A stretch of DNA of 64,000 nucleotides from Streptomyces lichenis (GCF_023218175.1 NZ_JALPTH010000011.1:143217-207216); one strand, 5' to 3'. Shown: positions 42,708 to 51,321, numbered from the stretch's first letter. Notes: a model not told the origin generated them from the sequence alone. Numbers and translations: made by a program.

Positions 42708-43346
42708 TCAGCGGCCGTCCTCCGCCGATCGCGCACCCGTGTGCGTCCGTCCGCTCGGGCCCTCCGCCAGCCCCGGCATGAGCAGCGCCACCACCCGCTC
42801 CGCCAGCGTGTCGGGGATGGTCGTGCCCAGGTGGGTGATGTGGAGGTGGACCAACCCCCCGAGGGTGAGGACGACCAGACCGGAGTCGACGTCCTCCGCC
42901 ACCTCGGCGCGCCGCTTGCCCCGTTCGAGGATCTCGGTGGCCGCCATGAGCCGCTGCCGCCAGAACTGGCCGCGCGCCTGGGCGATGTCGGGATCGTCGT
43001 CCGTCACCACGGTGAAGCGGATCAGCGCGGTGCCCACCGGGGTCTGGGCGAACCGGGCCAGGTCGGCGGTGAAGAGCTCCAGGTCCTTGCGTACGGAGCC
43101 GGTGTCCGGGATGGGCACCTCGCCGGCGGTGCGCTCGGTCAACGCGTCCACGATCAGCCGGGGCACCGTGCGCCAGCGGCGGTACAGGGAGCTCTCGTGC
43201 ACCCCCGCCTCGGCCGCGATGTCGGCGAAGCCGACGTGGTCGATGCCCGCCTCGGTGATCCGGCGAATCGCCGCGTCCAGCACGAGGGCGCGGAGCTTGG
43301 CGCCGCGTACCGCGACGCGGCGCTGTTCGGGTTTCTGGCCTGCCAT
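42708..43346 (-). CDS. TetR-family repressor (AqdR-like position)
   Basis: A 212-residue TetR regulator. The helix-turn-helix (about 20-65) reads F-A-D-I-A-A-E-A-G-V-H-E-S-S-L-Y-R-R-W. The C-terminal ligand domain contains F-T-A-D-L-A-R-F and an F-W-R-Q-R-L helix. It is divergent from the esterase/monooxygenase/dioxygenase operon, with two matching inverted repeats in the gap, so it most likely represses that operon and itself. In known alkylquinolone degradation loci a TetR gene (aqdR) has the same place; the equivalence is inferred from neighbours. Confidence 0.85.
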   Translation of the reverse strand: MAGQKPEQRRVAVRGAKLRALVLDAAIRRITEAGIDHVGFADIAAEAGVHESSLYRRWRTVPRLIVDALTERTAGEVPIPDTGSVRKDLELFTADLARFAQTPVGTALIRFTVVTDDDPDIAQARGQFWRQRLMAATEILERGKRRAEVAEDVDSGLVVLTLGGLVHLHITHLGTTIPDTLAERVVALLMPGLAEGPSGRTHTGARSAEDGR

Positions 43347-43362
43347 ACCTCCATCATCTCAT

Positions 43363-43430
43363 CGCAATGAACTTTGCGTTACGCCGCCGCAGGAGCTACC
43401 GTGCGACTATCGCAAGGAAACTTGCGATAG
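43363..43430. promoter_or_regulatory. Double operator of the TetR/aqd-like operon
   Basis: Box 1 at 43363-43378 is CGCAA-N6-TTGCG. Box 2 at 43407-43430 has perfect 10-bp arms CTATCGCAAG and CTTGCGATAG around GAAA. The shared CGCAA half-sites have equal spacing and the box centres are 48 bases apart. Box 2 ends 18 bases before the esterase start and box 1 lies 16 bases from the TetR start, placing them to shut off both genes. Confidence 0.75.
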
Positions 43431-43448
43431 GGCGGAAGGGGTGGTGGT

Positions 43449-44792
43449 GTGCGCACGGTCTCGACCCCATCGGGGCGCTGGCGCGGCAGGCAGGACGAGG
43501 GGGCCGTGGTCTTCCACGGCATCCACTACGCGCGCGCCGACCGGTTCGCCCCGCCGCGGCGGGCTCCGGCCGCCACGGGTGTCACCGACGCGATCGCGCC
43601 CGGTCCGGTGGCGCCGCAACTGCCCTCCCGGCTCGAAGCCGTGATGGGTCCCGCCGCGCCGCTGCCGCAGTCGGAGGACTGCCTGACCGTCACCGTCACC
43701 GTCCCCGACAGGGACACGGATGAGGGGGCCGGTCCGGCGGCGGTGCTGGTCTGGCTGCACGGCGGGGCCTTCCTCAGCGGCAGCGGCGAGTGGAACCTGT
43801 ACGACGCCACCCGGCTGGTGCACGAGACGGGCATCGTGGTCGTGTCGGTCGGTTACCGGCTCGGTGTCCTCGGCTACCTGCGCGCCCCGGGCATGGCACC
43901 GGGCAACCTGGGTCTGCTGGACCAGATCGCGGCCCTGGAGTGGGTACGGGAGAACATCGCGGCCTTCGGCGGCGACCCCGGCCGCGTCACGGTGGCCGGG
44001 CAGTCGGCCGGGGCGCACTCCGTCGCCGCCCTGCTCGGCATCGGCCGTGCCCGCCCGCTGTTCACCCGGGCGATCCTGCACAGCGCCCCTCTGGGTCTGG
44101 GTTTCCACACCCATCGGCGGGCCCTGCGCGCGGCCCGGCCCTTCCTCGCCGCGCTGTCCGGCGACCCGCGCACCGCCCCGGTCGCCGATGTGCTCGCGGC
44201 CCAGGCCAGGGCCGCCCGTACCCTGGCCGGACCGGCCGGGCTCAACTCCGCACCGCCCTACCTGCCGGTGGAGGCCATCCACCCCCTGCCGGCGGCCGGC
44301 CGGTGGCGGCGCGATGTCGTCCGGCACGCGCCCGGCCTCCAGGTGCTGATCGGCACCACGGCCGACGAGGCGGCGGCCTTCCACCACCCGCACCCTTTCT
44401 TCACCCGCCTGCGCCGGCTGCCGGTACCGGGTCCCCAGGCCGCGGCGGCGCTGTCCGGGCTGGTGCAGCGCAAGACGTTCGACAGGCCGGCACGCGCCTT
44501 CGCCGACCTGCTGGCGGGGGCGGGTGCCGAGGTGTGGCGCTTCCGCTTCGGCCCGCTGCACCCGGACAACCCCTTCGGCGCCTGCCACTGCATCGAACTG
44601 CCCCTGTTCTTCGGCGACTCGGCGGCCTGGCGGCAGGCGCCGATGATCCGGCCGCTCACACCCGCGGAAGCGGCGGACGCCGGGGCGCGCACCCGCCGGT
44701 ACTGGGGCGAGTTCGTCCGCACGGGCCGCATCGCCGACCCGGCGTGGCCTCGCCACCGGCCCGGATCCGACTCACCGCATCCGTTGCCCTGA
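43449..44792 (+). CDS. Type-B carboxylesterase (AqdA position)
   Basis: A 447-residue alpha/beta hydrolase of the carboxylesterase type B family. The oxyanion motif H-G-G-A-F lies near 104, the nucleophile Ser186 in G-Q-S-A-G, the acid in G-T-T-A-D-E-A near 306 and the catalytic His in C-H-C-I-E-L-P near 380. It is somewhat short for the family because the last helices are trimmed. First gene of the operon with the FAD monooxygenase and the Hod-like dioxygenase. In aqd loci the first gene encodes a hydrolase, so cleavage of an acylated anthranilate product is one possible role; this is inference. GTG 43449 follows GGAAGGGG. Confidence 0.85.
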   Translation: MRTVSTPSGRWRGRQDEGAVVFHGIHYARADRFAPPRRAPAATGVTDAIAPGPVAPQLPSRLEAVMGPAAPLPQSEDCLTVTVTVPDRDTDEGAGPAAVLVWLHGGAFLSGSGEWNLYDATRLVHETGIVVVSVGYRLGVLGYLRAPGMAPGNLGLLDQIAALEWVRENIAAFGGDPGRVTVAGQSAGAHSVAALLGIGRARPLFTRAILHSAPLGLGFHTHRRALRAARPFLAALSGDPRTAPVADVLAAQARAARTLAGPAGLNSAPPYLPVEAIHPLPAAGRWRRDVVRHAPGLQVLIGTTADEAAAFHHPHPFFTRLRRLPVPGPQAAAALSGLVQRKTFDRPARAFADLLAGAGAEVWRFRFGPLHPDNPFGACHCIELPLFFGDSAAWRQAPMIRPLTPAEAADAGARTRRYWGEFVRTGRIADPAWPRHRPGSDSPHPLP

Positions 44793-44853
44793 CCCTCCCA
44801 CCATCCAGCCGCCGCCCGGCCACGGGCGCGGCACCGCATCGGAAAGGCCGCAG

Positions 44854-46029
44854 ATGAGCAGCAGAACAGCCACGGTCGTCGGCGGCGGCATCGGCGGTCT
44901 GACCGCCGCCGCGGCACTCGCCCGCAACGGCTGGCAGGTGCGCCTGCACGAACGCCTCCCGGCGATCCGCGCGATCGGCGCCGGCATCTACCTCTGGGAC
45001 AACGGGCTGTTCGCCCTCGACACGATCGGTGCGCTGGAGGCGGCCACCGCCGGCGCCCATGTGGCTCCGGCGGTCGAGATGCGCGCGCGGAACGGCAAGG
45101 CGTTCCTGACGGTGAACGTGAACACGGAGGACGGGCCCCGCTGCCTCACCGTGCTGCGGGACCAGCTCGTCACGGCGCTCGTGGACGCCGCCGAAGCGGC
45201 GGGCGTGGTCCTGGTCACCGGCTCGGCCGCCACCGCGGTCCGCCCGGACGGCACGGTCCACTTCGCCGCCGCCGAACCGGAGAGGGCCGACCTGGTCGTG
45301 GTGGCCGACGGCGTGCACTCCCGCCTGCGGGACAGCGTCGATCTGGCGTACACACGCATCCGCATGCCGCAGGGCGCCGCCCGCATGATGATCCCCGCCC
45401 CGGCCGGCGGGCCGGCCGCCGGGGACGCCGTCCGGCACCTGGAGTTCTTCCATGGGCGCCGCCGCCTCCTCTTCACCCCGTGCACCCCTGAACAGGTCTA
45501 CCTCGCCTTCACCTGCGACGCGGACGATCCGGCCGTCGACGGCTCCTTCGTGGACACCGGCGCCTGGTCGCGCAGCTTCCCCGGCATGGCGGGTGTCCTG
45601 GAGGCCGCCGACGGTGTGCCGGTCACGCGCTGGGACACCTTCGAGTACGTCCGGCTGTCCCGGTGGTCCCGCGGCCGGGTCGCCTTCCTCGGCGACGCCG
45701 CGCACGCCCAACCGCCCTATCTGGGCCAGGGCGGCGGCACGGCGATGACCAACGCCGTGGCGCTGGCCGCGGCGGTCAGCCGGCCCGGCCCCACCCTGCC
45801 CGCGGCGCTCGCGGCCTGGGAGCGCGAGACGCGCCCCGGAGTGGAGCGCACCCAGCGCACCTCGTACCGCATGCGCCTGCTCAACCGCGTCCCGGACAGC
45901 GTGCGCAACACCCTGATGGGTCTAACCGGGCGCACCTCGCGGTACATCGACGCCCATCTCGCGGCCACCCGGCTGCGGCCTGGGACCAACCCGCCCACCA
46001 CCCACCCCTCCCGCAAGGAGACGCAGTGA
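44854..46029 (+). CDS. FAD-dependent monooxygenase (AqdB/PqsH-like)
   Basis: A 391-residue single-component flavoprotein hydroxylase. The FAD Rossmann motif GGGIGG is at 10-15, the D-G motif V-V-A-D-G-V-H-S-R near 150 and G-D-A-A-H-A-Q-P-P near 283. The family hydroxylates aromatic rings with NAD(P)H and O2. Next to a Hod-type dioxygenase, the expected reaction is 3-hydroxylation of a 2-alkyl-4(1H)-quinolone, giving the dioxygenase its substrate. It starts 61 bases after the esterase, with GGAAAGG upstream, and overlaps the next gene by four bases. Confidence 0.85.
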   Translation: MSSRTATVVGGGIGGLTAAAALARNGWQVRLHERLPAIRAIGAGIYLWDNGLFALDTIGALEAATAGAHVAPAVEMRARNGKAFLTVNVNTEDGPRCLTVLRDQLVTALVDAAEAAGVVLVTGSAATAVRPDGTVHFAAAEPERADLVVVADGVHSRLRDSVDLAYTRIRMPQGAARMMIPAPAGGPAAGDAVRHLEFFHGRRRLLFTPCTPEQVYLAFTCDADDPAVDGSFVDTGAWSRSFPGMAGVLEAADGVPVTRWDTFEYVRLSRWSRGRVAFLGDAAHAQPPYLGQGGGTAMTNAVALAAAVSRPGPTLPAALAAWERETRPGVERTQRTSYRMRLLNRVPDSVRNTLMGLTGRTSRYIDAHLAATRLRPGTNPPTTHPSRKETQ

Positions 46030-46832
46030 CCGAGATGACGACGACCATGACCCTCGACGGGGTCCAGATCGCCTTCGACGAGAGCGGAACGGCCGCCCCC
46101 GGGCCGGCCCTCGTGCTGCTCACCGGCTGGTGCCATGACCACCGCTACTACGACCGGCTGGTGGACCACCTGCTGCCCGACCACCGCGTGATACGGGTCT
46201 CGTGGCGCGGCCACGGCCCCGACCGCACCCCGGTACCCGACTTCGGCGTGTCCGAGCAGGTCACCGACACCATCGCGCTGCTCGACACCCTCGGTGTCGA
46301 CACCTTCGTCCCCGTGTCCCACGCCCACGGCGGCTGGGTGGCGATGGACATGGCCGAGAAGCTGGGGCCGGAGCGGGTGCCGCGGCTGATGCTCGTCGAC
46401 CTGATCATGACCCGGATGCCGCCGGAGTTCCGCGGCGCGCTGCGCACCATGCAGGACCCCGGCACCTGGCAGGCCGCCCGCCTGGCCCTGGTCGACTCCT
46501 GGCTGGCGGACAGCTCCCACGAGGTCGTCAGCCACTACGTCAACCGCGAGGGCGGCTTCGGCTACGACATGTGGGCCCGCTGCTGCCGCGTCATCGAGAG
46601 CGCCTACGACCACTGGGGCTCCCCGATGGCCCGGATGGAACAGCTCACCCACCCCCGCCCCGTCCGCCATGTGTTCTCCCACCCCAAGATCGCCGCCTAC
46701 GACGAGCTGCACGAGGAGTTCGCCGCCCGCCACGACTGGTTCAGCTTCACCCGCCTTGACGGCGAGACCCATTTCCCGGCCCTCGAACTGCCCGCCGAAC
46801 TGGCCAGGGAGGTGGACGACTTCCTCCGCTGA
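46026..46832 (+). CDS. Hod/AqdC-like cofactor-free quinolone dioxygenase
   Basis: A 268-residue alpha/beta-fold dioxygenase. It matches 1H-3-hydroxy-4-oxoquinaldine dioxygenase (Hod) in many places: G-W-C-H-D-H-R at 34-40, W-R-G-H-G at 60-64, V-P-D-F-G at 70-74, L-G-V-D-T-F-V-P-V-S-H from 89, R-V-I-E-S-A-Y at 188-194, G-S-P-M at 198-201 and T-H-F-P-A at 248-252. The catalytic His is H249 with D125 as partner. The nucleophile-position Ser of Hod (H-S-H) is Ala here (H99-A100-H101). Such enzymes cleave the 3-hydroxy-4-quinolone ring with O2, releasing CO and an N-acylanthranilate, without metal or cofactor. The start at 46026 is set by AAGGAG 5 bases upstream and GTGA overlap. Confidence 0.88.
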   Translation: MTEMTTTMTLDGVQIAFDESGTAAPGPALVLLTGWCHDHRYYDRLVDHLLPDHRVIRVSWRGHGPDRTPVPDFGVSEQVTDTIALLDTLGVDTFVPVSHAHGGWVAMDMAEKLGPERVPRLMLVDLIMTRMPPEFRGALRTMQDPGTWQAARLALVDSWLADSSHEVVSHYVNREGGFGYDMWARCCRVIESAYDHWGSPMARMEQLTHPRPVRHVFSHPKIAAYDELHEEFAARHDWFSFTRLDGETHFPALELPAELAREVDDFLR

Positions 46833-46875
46833 GCCGGCCTCACGCGTGCGGCCGCCTGACCGGCCGGACGGGTGC

Positions 46876-46929
46876 GGACGCCACCCGGCCCCACCATGTA
46901 CGCGATCGTGGTGGGGCCGGTGTGGCGTC
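46876..46929. terminator. Long bidirectional terminator after the aqd-like operon
   Basis: A perfect 12-bp core (46885-46896 with 46909-46920, loop 12 bases) is extended by a further outer stem of about 9 bp. It lies 53-97 bases after the dioxygenase stop. It also faces a lipoprotein relic on the other strand. Confidence 0.75.
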
Positions 46930-46989
46930 CTTCATGGCTCGCGGCCTCACGAGTGGGGCCCCGGCCCCGGTCGCTCAGCAGGCGCGGAT

Positions 46990-47205
46990 CGAGGAGATGG
47001 AGTCCGATCACCAGCTTGGGATCGATGCCCTTGACATCGTTCTTGGCGACGAACGCGGCCGGCTTCCACATCTCCAGGCACGCGCCCGTGCACGCGGTGG
47101 TCATCGGCCAGTCGGTGTCCTTGGTGAAGTGGTAGAGCGTACGGCCCTTGGCGTCCACCACGATCTCCCAGCGCTCCGGATTCTGTCCCTCGGAATCCGG
47201 AGTCG
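46990..47205 (-). pseudogene. Secreted-repeat (COG4315-like) lipoprotein fragment
   Basis: About 65 codons: A-K-G-R-T-L-Y-H-F-T-K-D-T, C-T-G-A-C-L-E-M-W and G-I-D-P-K-L-V-I-G. This is one unit of the secreted lipoprotein repeat with its typical T-L-Y-x-F and C-x-G-x-C-x-x-x-W pattern. The signal sequence and second repeat are missing. From 47206 to 47578 I find no convincing gene. Confidence 0.5.
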
Positions 47206-47578
47206 TTGTGCGAGACCAGCAAAGCCGGCGTAACCCACCGCGCCCACGCCCACGTCGGCTGGCACCAGGCGTCCTCGATGTCGACCACCCCACAAGGCCG
47301 AACAGGGTCGACCAATGGGCCAGGTAGGAGCGGCGCCTGGCCGTGCGGTGGGACCGTTTCGGCCGCGTTCGTGCCGCGCCACCGGGGGTTCGCGGTCGCG
47401 CGCCGCACGTTCGCCAGCCGCGGCTGGGTTCGTATCGGGCCGGTGATGGGATCGCTGGTGCCCACGTGCCGGAGCAGCGGGTGACCATCGGCACTGCTCG
47501 CTCCGCCGGGCGCGGCTGCTGTCTGCCATCGGTGAACACCACCCTGAGCGAGTTCAGGGGGCATCACCGTCCAGTAAT

Positions 47579-47760
47579 GTGACGACGCTCGCGACTCATA
47601 CAGTCGCGTATCCGGCGTACAACCTGACGATGATCGGATACCTCGCGCTCCCGGCCGGTGCCGAGCGCCGGCCCGCGATCGTGATCGAACCCGAGGGGAT
47701 GGGGCTCAGCGATGTCGAGCGCCGGCAGGCCGAAACTCTGGCCGATCTGGGGTACGAAGG
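47579..47760 (+). pseudogene. Dienelactone-hydrolase N-terminal fragment
   Basis: About 60 codons from a GTG: a beta-strand start with M-I-G-Y-L-A-L-P-A-G, then R-P-A-I-V-I-E-P-E-G-M-G-L-S, resembling the opening of DLH-family proteins. It stops where the 3' end of the convergent gene at 47803 begins, and the catalytic Cys/Asp/His region is absent. Confidence 0.5.
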
Positions 47761-47802
47761 GGCCGCGGTGCGGTGGCCGGAGGCGGGTGGGGTGGGCTGG
47801 GG

Positions 47803-48423
47803 TCAGGCGTCGGTGAAGTCGATGGTGTCGCAGACCCGGGCCAGGATCTGTACGCATTCGTCCCACTCGTCGGTGTTCTCGGTGGCGATGCAGAAGTCGG
47901 CCATCGCATAGCGCCCGGGGATGGGGACGAAGACATGCAGCTGCCGTACGCGGGTGGGGGCGGAGTCGTCGACCAGGAGGTTGACGGGCCGCTCCACCTT
48001 GGTCTCCTCGGTGAGGAGCACGGCGGGGCCGGTCTTCAGGCGAACGACCCCCACCTCCGCCTCGGGGTAGAGGGCGCCCATGGTCCGGGAGAGCCGGTGC
48101 ACGGTGTCCTCGTTCGACAGCTCGCTCGGCCGGGCGATGACGGAGAGCAGGACCGAGGAGAGCGGCCGGTCGGGGTGCTCGGGGGACGGACCGGACAGCA
48201 GCACCCCGGCGTAGGCGGCGCCCGCGGCGGAGAGCATTTCGTACATCGCCTGCTGGGCGAGGGCGGCGTGGGCGATCTGCTCGGGGCTGGGTTTGGGGTG
48301 AATGGACTCCAGCTTGTCGAGGAGCTTGTCGGTGTTGGCGGCGGGGGAGAGCTGGAAGTCGAGGTCCTGGAAGGGGCCGGGGACCTGGAAGGTCAGCGGG
48401 AGTTCGACGGTGGCCACGGACAC
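47803..48423 (-). CDS. Unknown protein paired with the 48474 gene
   Basis: A 206-residue soluble protein. The N-terminus has L-P-L-T-F-Q-V-P-G-P-F. The C-terminal half has the pattern V-F-V-P-I-P-G-R-Y-A-M-A then T-x-E-x-W-D-E-C and an R-V-C-D-T-I-D-F end, a layout I have seen in small proteins encoded beside ESX/type VII loci in actinomycetes. No catalytic motif is seen. The GTG at 48423 has GGAGG 6 bases upstream, 50 bases after the 520-aa gene, so both are one operon. A chaperone, adaptor or immunity role is possible but unproven. Confidence 0.6.
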   Translation of the reverse strand: MSVATVELPLTFQVPGPFQDLDFQLSPAANTDKLLDKLESIHPKPSPEQIAHAALAQQAMYEMLSAAGAAYAGVLLSGPSPEHPDRPLSSVLLSVIARPSELSNEDTVHRLSRTMGALYPEAEVGVVRLKTGPAVLLTEETKVERPVNLLVDDSAPTRVRQLHVFVPIPGRYAMADFCIATENTDEWDECVQILARVCDTIDFTDA

Positions 48424-48473
48424 GGGGAACCTCCGGAAAGGTGGGATGGGTGGGGCGGGGAGGGTCGTGGTGT

Positions 48474-50036
48474 TCAGCGGCGGCCGAGGACCTTGGCGAA
48501 GGTGGCGAGCGAGACGGTCCCGGTCTTCTGCGCCGCCGTGCCGACGGCACCCCAGCTGCCCACGGACTGCCCGTAGTTGGCGGTGAGTGTCGTGCCGGTC
48601 GCACCGGTCTTCGGTGCGGACATGTCGGCGCCGGTGATCATCTCCACGGTCAGGGGCACCTGATTGGCGAGGTTGACCGAGCCTTGCATCACTTTGGCGG
48701 CGATCTGGCCCTGCCGGGCGGTGGCGCCCAGGGCCGTGGCGCCGCGCTGCCCGAGATAGCCGAAGATCTTGGTCGCCTCGGAGGCCCCCTTGCCGGCGAC
48801 CTCGGTGAGGAAGGTGCGGCCGGCGGTGCGGGCGGCGACTTTGAGACCGGTCGCGGTGCGCATGGCGGTGGTGCCGGCCTTGAGCCCCTTGGCGACGGCG
48901 GCGATGCCGGGGATGACGGCCAGCACGTCCGCGCCGAGGCCGGCGATGGTCGCCGCGTCCCAGTCGCCCTTGAGCGCGGCGTCCACGGTGTGCGCGGTGA
49001 GCGAGGCGGTAGCGGTGACCAGGGCGACGGGTCCGCAGACCGGTGTAAGGATGGGGATGAGGGCCAGGACGCCGAAGACGGCGGAGGCGATGCCGAGCGC
49101 GTCGCCGAGGAAGCCCCAGAAACCGCCGGCCTGCTCCTTCGCCGCCTCGGCCGCGGCCTTCGCCTTGAGGAACTCGAACTCCTGGCCGCGGCCGTCGATG
49201 ACCTTCATCAACTCGCGGTCGGTGAGCAGCGCCTGGAGCTGGTACTCGGCCTGGATGCCCAGGCAGTAGTCGACCAGGTCGCGCAGCTCGGGGTCGGCGA
49301 TCCGCTGGGCGGTGTAGGCGCGGTCCATCAGCCGCCACATGGTGGTGGAGAAACCGTACCCGCCGCCGGACAGCGAGCCGGGCGGGATCGGTCGGGCCAC
49401 CTCGGGGTCAGTAAGGTCGATGATCGCGTCGGGGTGCCACATCCGCCACAGGTGGTGAGCGCCGTGGCTGTCCACGAGCTTCGCCTCCGCCACCAGACGC
49501 TTCCGCAGCTCCTCGTCATCCGGGACCGCGTCTCGCACGGCGTCTTCCAGCTGTGTGATGTCACGAAATCCTGCGGCCAGCGCCTGCGCGTACTGCAGCA
49601 GTTTCTCCTCCGGGACGGTGACGGGGGTGATCTCCTCCTCCCTGACGTGCAGGTTGTCAGGGATCAGCGAGCCGTCCAGCAGCCCGCCGAGCAGCCGCCG
49701 GGCTGCGGCGATGTCCAGGCTCTCCTTGAAGGCGCCGGCCCTGTCACCGGTGACCGCCTCGTACTTGCGGGCGGTGGTGTGAAAGGCACTGACGATGCGC
49801 CGCTCCATGGTCAGCCAGCCCCGGATGACCTGATCCGCGCGATACCAGTCCTCCTCCCGCATGGCGCCGCGATCCCAGCCCCAGATCCCCACCGAGTCAT
49901 CCCGGAACTTCCCGGTCGCCATGTTCAGTTTGGAGATCAGCGCGGCGACGATCGGGTCGTCCAGGCTCACGTCGTAGCCCAACTCCCAGACGCTGTTACT
50001 GCCGTCGCCGTCGGCGATGGTGTAGAGCTTCTCCAC
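48474..50036 (-). CDS. Large unknown protein with internal hydrophobic core
   Basis: A 520-residue protein I do not recognise. Residues 1-290 are helical and charged with several Trp (V-W-E-L-G-Y-D-V-S-L-D-D at 16-27, R-M-W-H-P-D at 198-203). A Lys/Ala/Glu coil at 285-303 leads into hydrophobic stretches at 305-348 and 365-382, followed by a Gly/Ala/Thr-rich tail. This long alpha-helical N-terminus, Ala-rich coil and glycine-rich end recall polymorphic-toxin or type VII cargo proteins, but no toxin domain is visible. The GTG at 50036 has GGAGGGAG upstream. It precedes the 206-aa gene in an operon. Confidence 0.65.
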   Translation of the reverse strand: MEKLYTIADGDGSNSVWELGYDVSLDDPIVAALISKLNMATGKFRDDSVGIWGWDRGAMREEDWYRADQVIRGWLTMERRIVSAFHTTARKYEAVTGDRAGAFKESLDIAAARRLLGGLLDGSLIPDNLHVREEEITPVTVPEEKLLQYAQALAAGFRDITQLEDAVRDAVPDDEELRKRLVAEAKLVDSHGAHHLWRMWHPDAIIDLTDPEVARPIPPGSLSGGGYGFSTTMWRLMDRAYTAQRIADPELRDLVDYCLGIQAEYQLQALLTDRELMKVIDGRGQEFEFLKAKAAAEAAKEQAGGFWGFLGDALGIASAVFGVLALIPILTPVCGPVALVTATASLTAHTVDAALKGDWDAATIAGLGADVLAVIPGIAAVAKGLKAGTTAMRTATGLKVAARTAGRTFLTEVAGKGASEATKIFGYLGQRGATALGATARQGQIAAKVMQGSVNLANQVPLTVEMITGADMSAPKTGATGTTLTANYGQSVGSWGAVGTAAQKTGTVSLATFAKVLGRR

Positions 50037-50369
50037 GACGGGCTCCCTCCGACCGGCGAGCGGCTGCTCCGCCCGCTCCGCTCCCGCACCCTTCCCCGCC
50101 CCGACCGGATCTGCCCTCGAACACCAGCACCCCGTGGCCGATTCCCACCGCCCACCGACCGATCGACAACCCGCCGAAGCGGACATCACCGCCATCCCAG
50201 GGAGCCGACCGCGCCCACCTCTCAGCTCCACTTTGGCCGGTGATCGTCCTTACAACTCGCTGCAGGACGGAACCACGCTGCCGCGCCTTCCGCACCAGGT
50301 ACGGGTGAGAGCGATCAGAGCCGTCGTCGGGCGGCGGTGTCGAGGACGTGGTGGACCAGGCGGCCGCCT

Positions 50370-50400
50370 GGGGCGGGTGCCCCGCATCGGCACCCGCCCC
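50370..50400. terminator. 12-bp hairpin in the 50.04-50.48 kb gap
   Basis: Perfect 12-bp arms (50370-50381 and 50389-50400) with a 7-base loop lie between divergent genes. No gene ends here, so it may be an insulator or a leader hairpin of the plus-strand gene at 50479. The remainder of 50037-50478 shows nothing else. Confidence 0.4.
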
Positions 50401-50478
50401 GAGACCCTCGCTGCCCCTGTCACCGCCGCCCGACCGGGATGGGTTGTGCCCGGAGTCGCTCGTGGTGTTGTGGTCGGC

Positions 50479-50850
50479 ATGAGACTGGTGGAGCGGGCGG
50501 GCCCCGGCATCGAGGGGCGCGCGGACCGGGCTGCGGAAGCGGCGTGTGAGCTCGCGGACGCGGCGGCCGGGTCCGGCTGGAGCGCGGCGGCGGCCGTCGA
50601 CGCCTTGGTTGCCGTCGACTCCCTCACCCTGATCAGTCCGGAGGTCGGCGAGGCCTTGAACGCCGTGACGGCGGCGACGGCCGCGGCCTGCCGGCGCCAG
50701 GGGCTGCCCGCCGACACCGAGGCGGAATCGGCCCGACCCCGGTGGTCTGGAGGGTTTCCGTATCACGTACCGGAGGACGGGCCCGTCGGCGTGGCCTGGG
50801 CCCGGGGTTCAAGGGCGTCCGCTGACCGGCCGTGGGATGCGGACTGCGCA
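50479..50850 (+). CDS. Unknown small protein, repeat B family
   Basis: From ATG 50479 the frame gives M-R-L-V-E-R-A-G and then an Ala-rich helical protein with A-V-D-A-L-V-A-V-D-S-L and I-S-P-E-V-G-E-A-L-N-A-V. The frame stays open to 51888, but protein-like composition fades after about 120 codons, and the secreted gene starting at 51322 has its own signals, so the natural stop was probably lost by a frame change. A diverged partial copy lies at 30640. The function is unknown and the end is approximate. Confidence 0.35.
50580..50846. repeat. Dispersed repeat B, copy 2
   Basis: Same orientation as 30640-30918 and roughly 75-80% identical by eye. It covers the C-terminal half of the unknown gene at 50479 and a short shared stretch after it. 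Confidence 0.65.
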
Positions 50851-51321
50851 CCCTTTGAGTCCACGGGGGTGGCGCGCGTCGGGCCGGCGGCCACCAGCGG
50901 CGTCGCCGAGCCGGACGATGCCCTAGTGCTGCTGGATCCGGCGGCCGCCGAAGCGCTAGGCGCTCATCATGCGGTGGGCCGAGCGCTGCGGCCTCGACGC
51001 CACCCGGCGCCCGGTGCCTGGCTGAGGCGGGTCACTGCGGGAGGGCCAGCAGAACGGCACCGGCTGCGCGGGTGTTTGGGAGCTCGCAGCCGCTGGCGTC
51101 CTGCCGGAGACAGTCGTCTATTTTCGGCCAGAGAAGCCGAGAGGCATGTTGGAGGCGTGCATGCCACTTCATCGCCGGCCGACGGATCAAGTCAATTTAG
51201 CGCCCGATTAAGGGGTTTAAGTTTCCTAATTCTCCTTTCGAGCGGCCGGAAAATATTCGTTGTCGGGGCAGGGAGGGGGATCAGATTTTGGCTGTCATGT
51301 TCATCGACATCAGGGGGCATC

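Noticed and set aside
42708..46832. Reading the esterase-monooxygenase-hydrolase operon as generic aromatic degradation
   Set aside because: The third protein follows Hod along its whole length, not MhpC-type C-C hydrolases, so the quinolone route is the better explanation.
47206..47578. Frames on both strands between the lipoprotein and DLH fragments
   Set aside because: Neither strand shows a start, ribosome site or family motif; kept as empty sequence.
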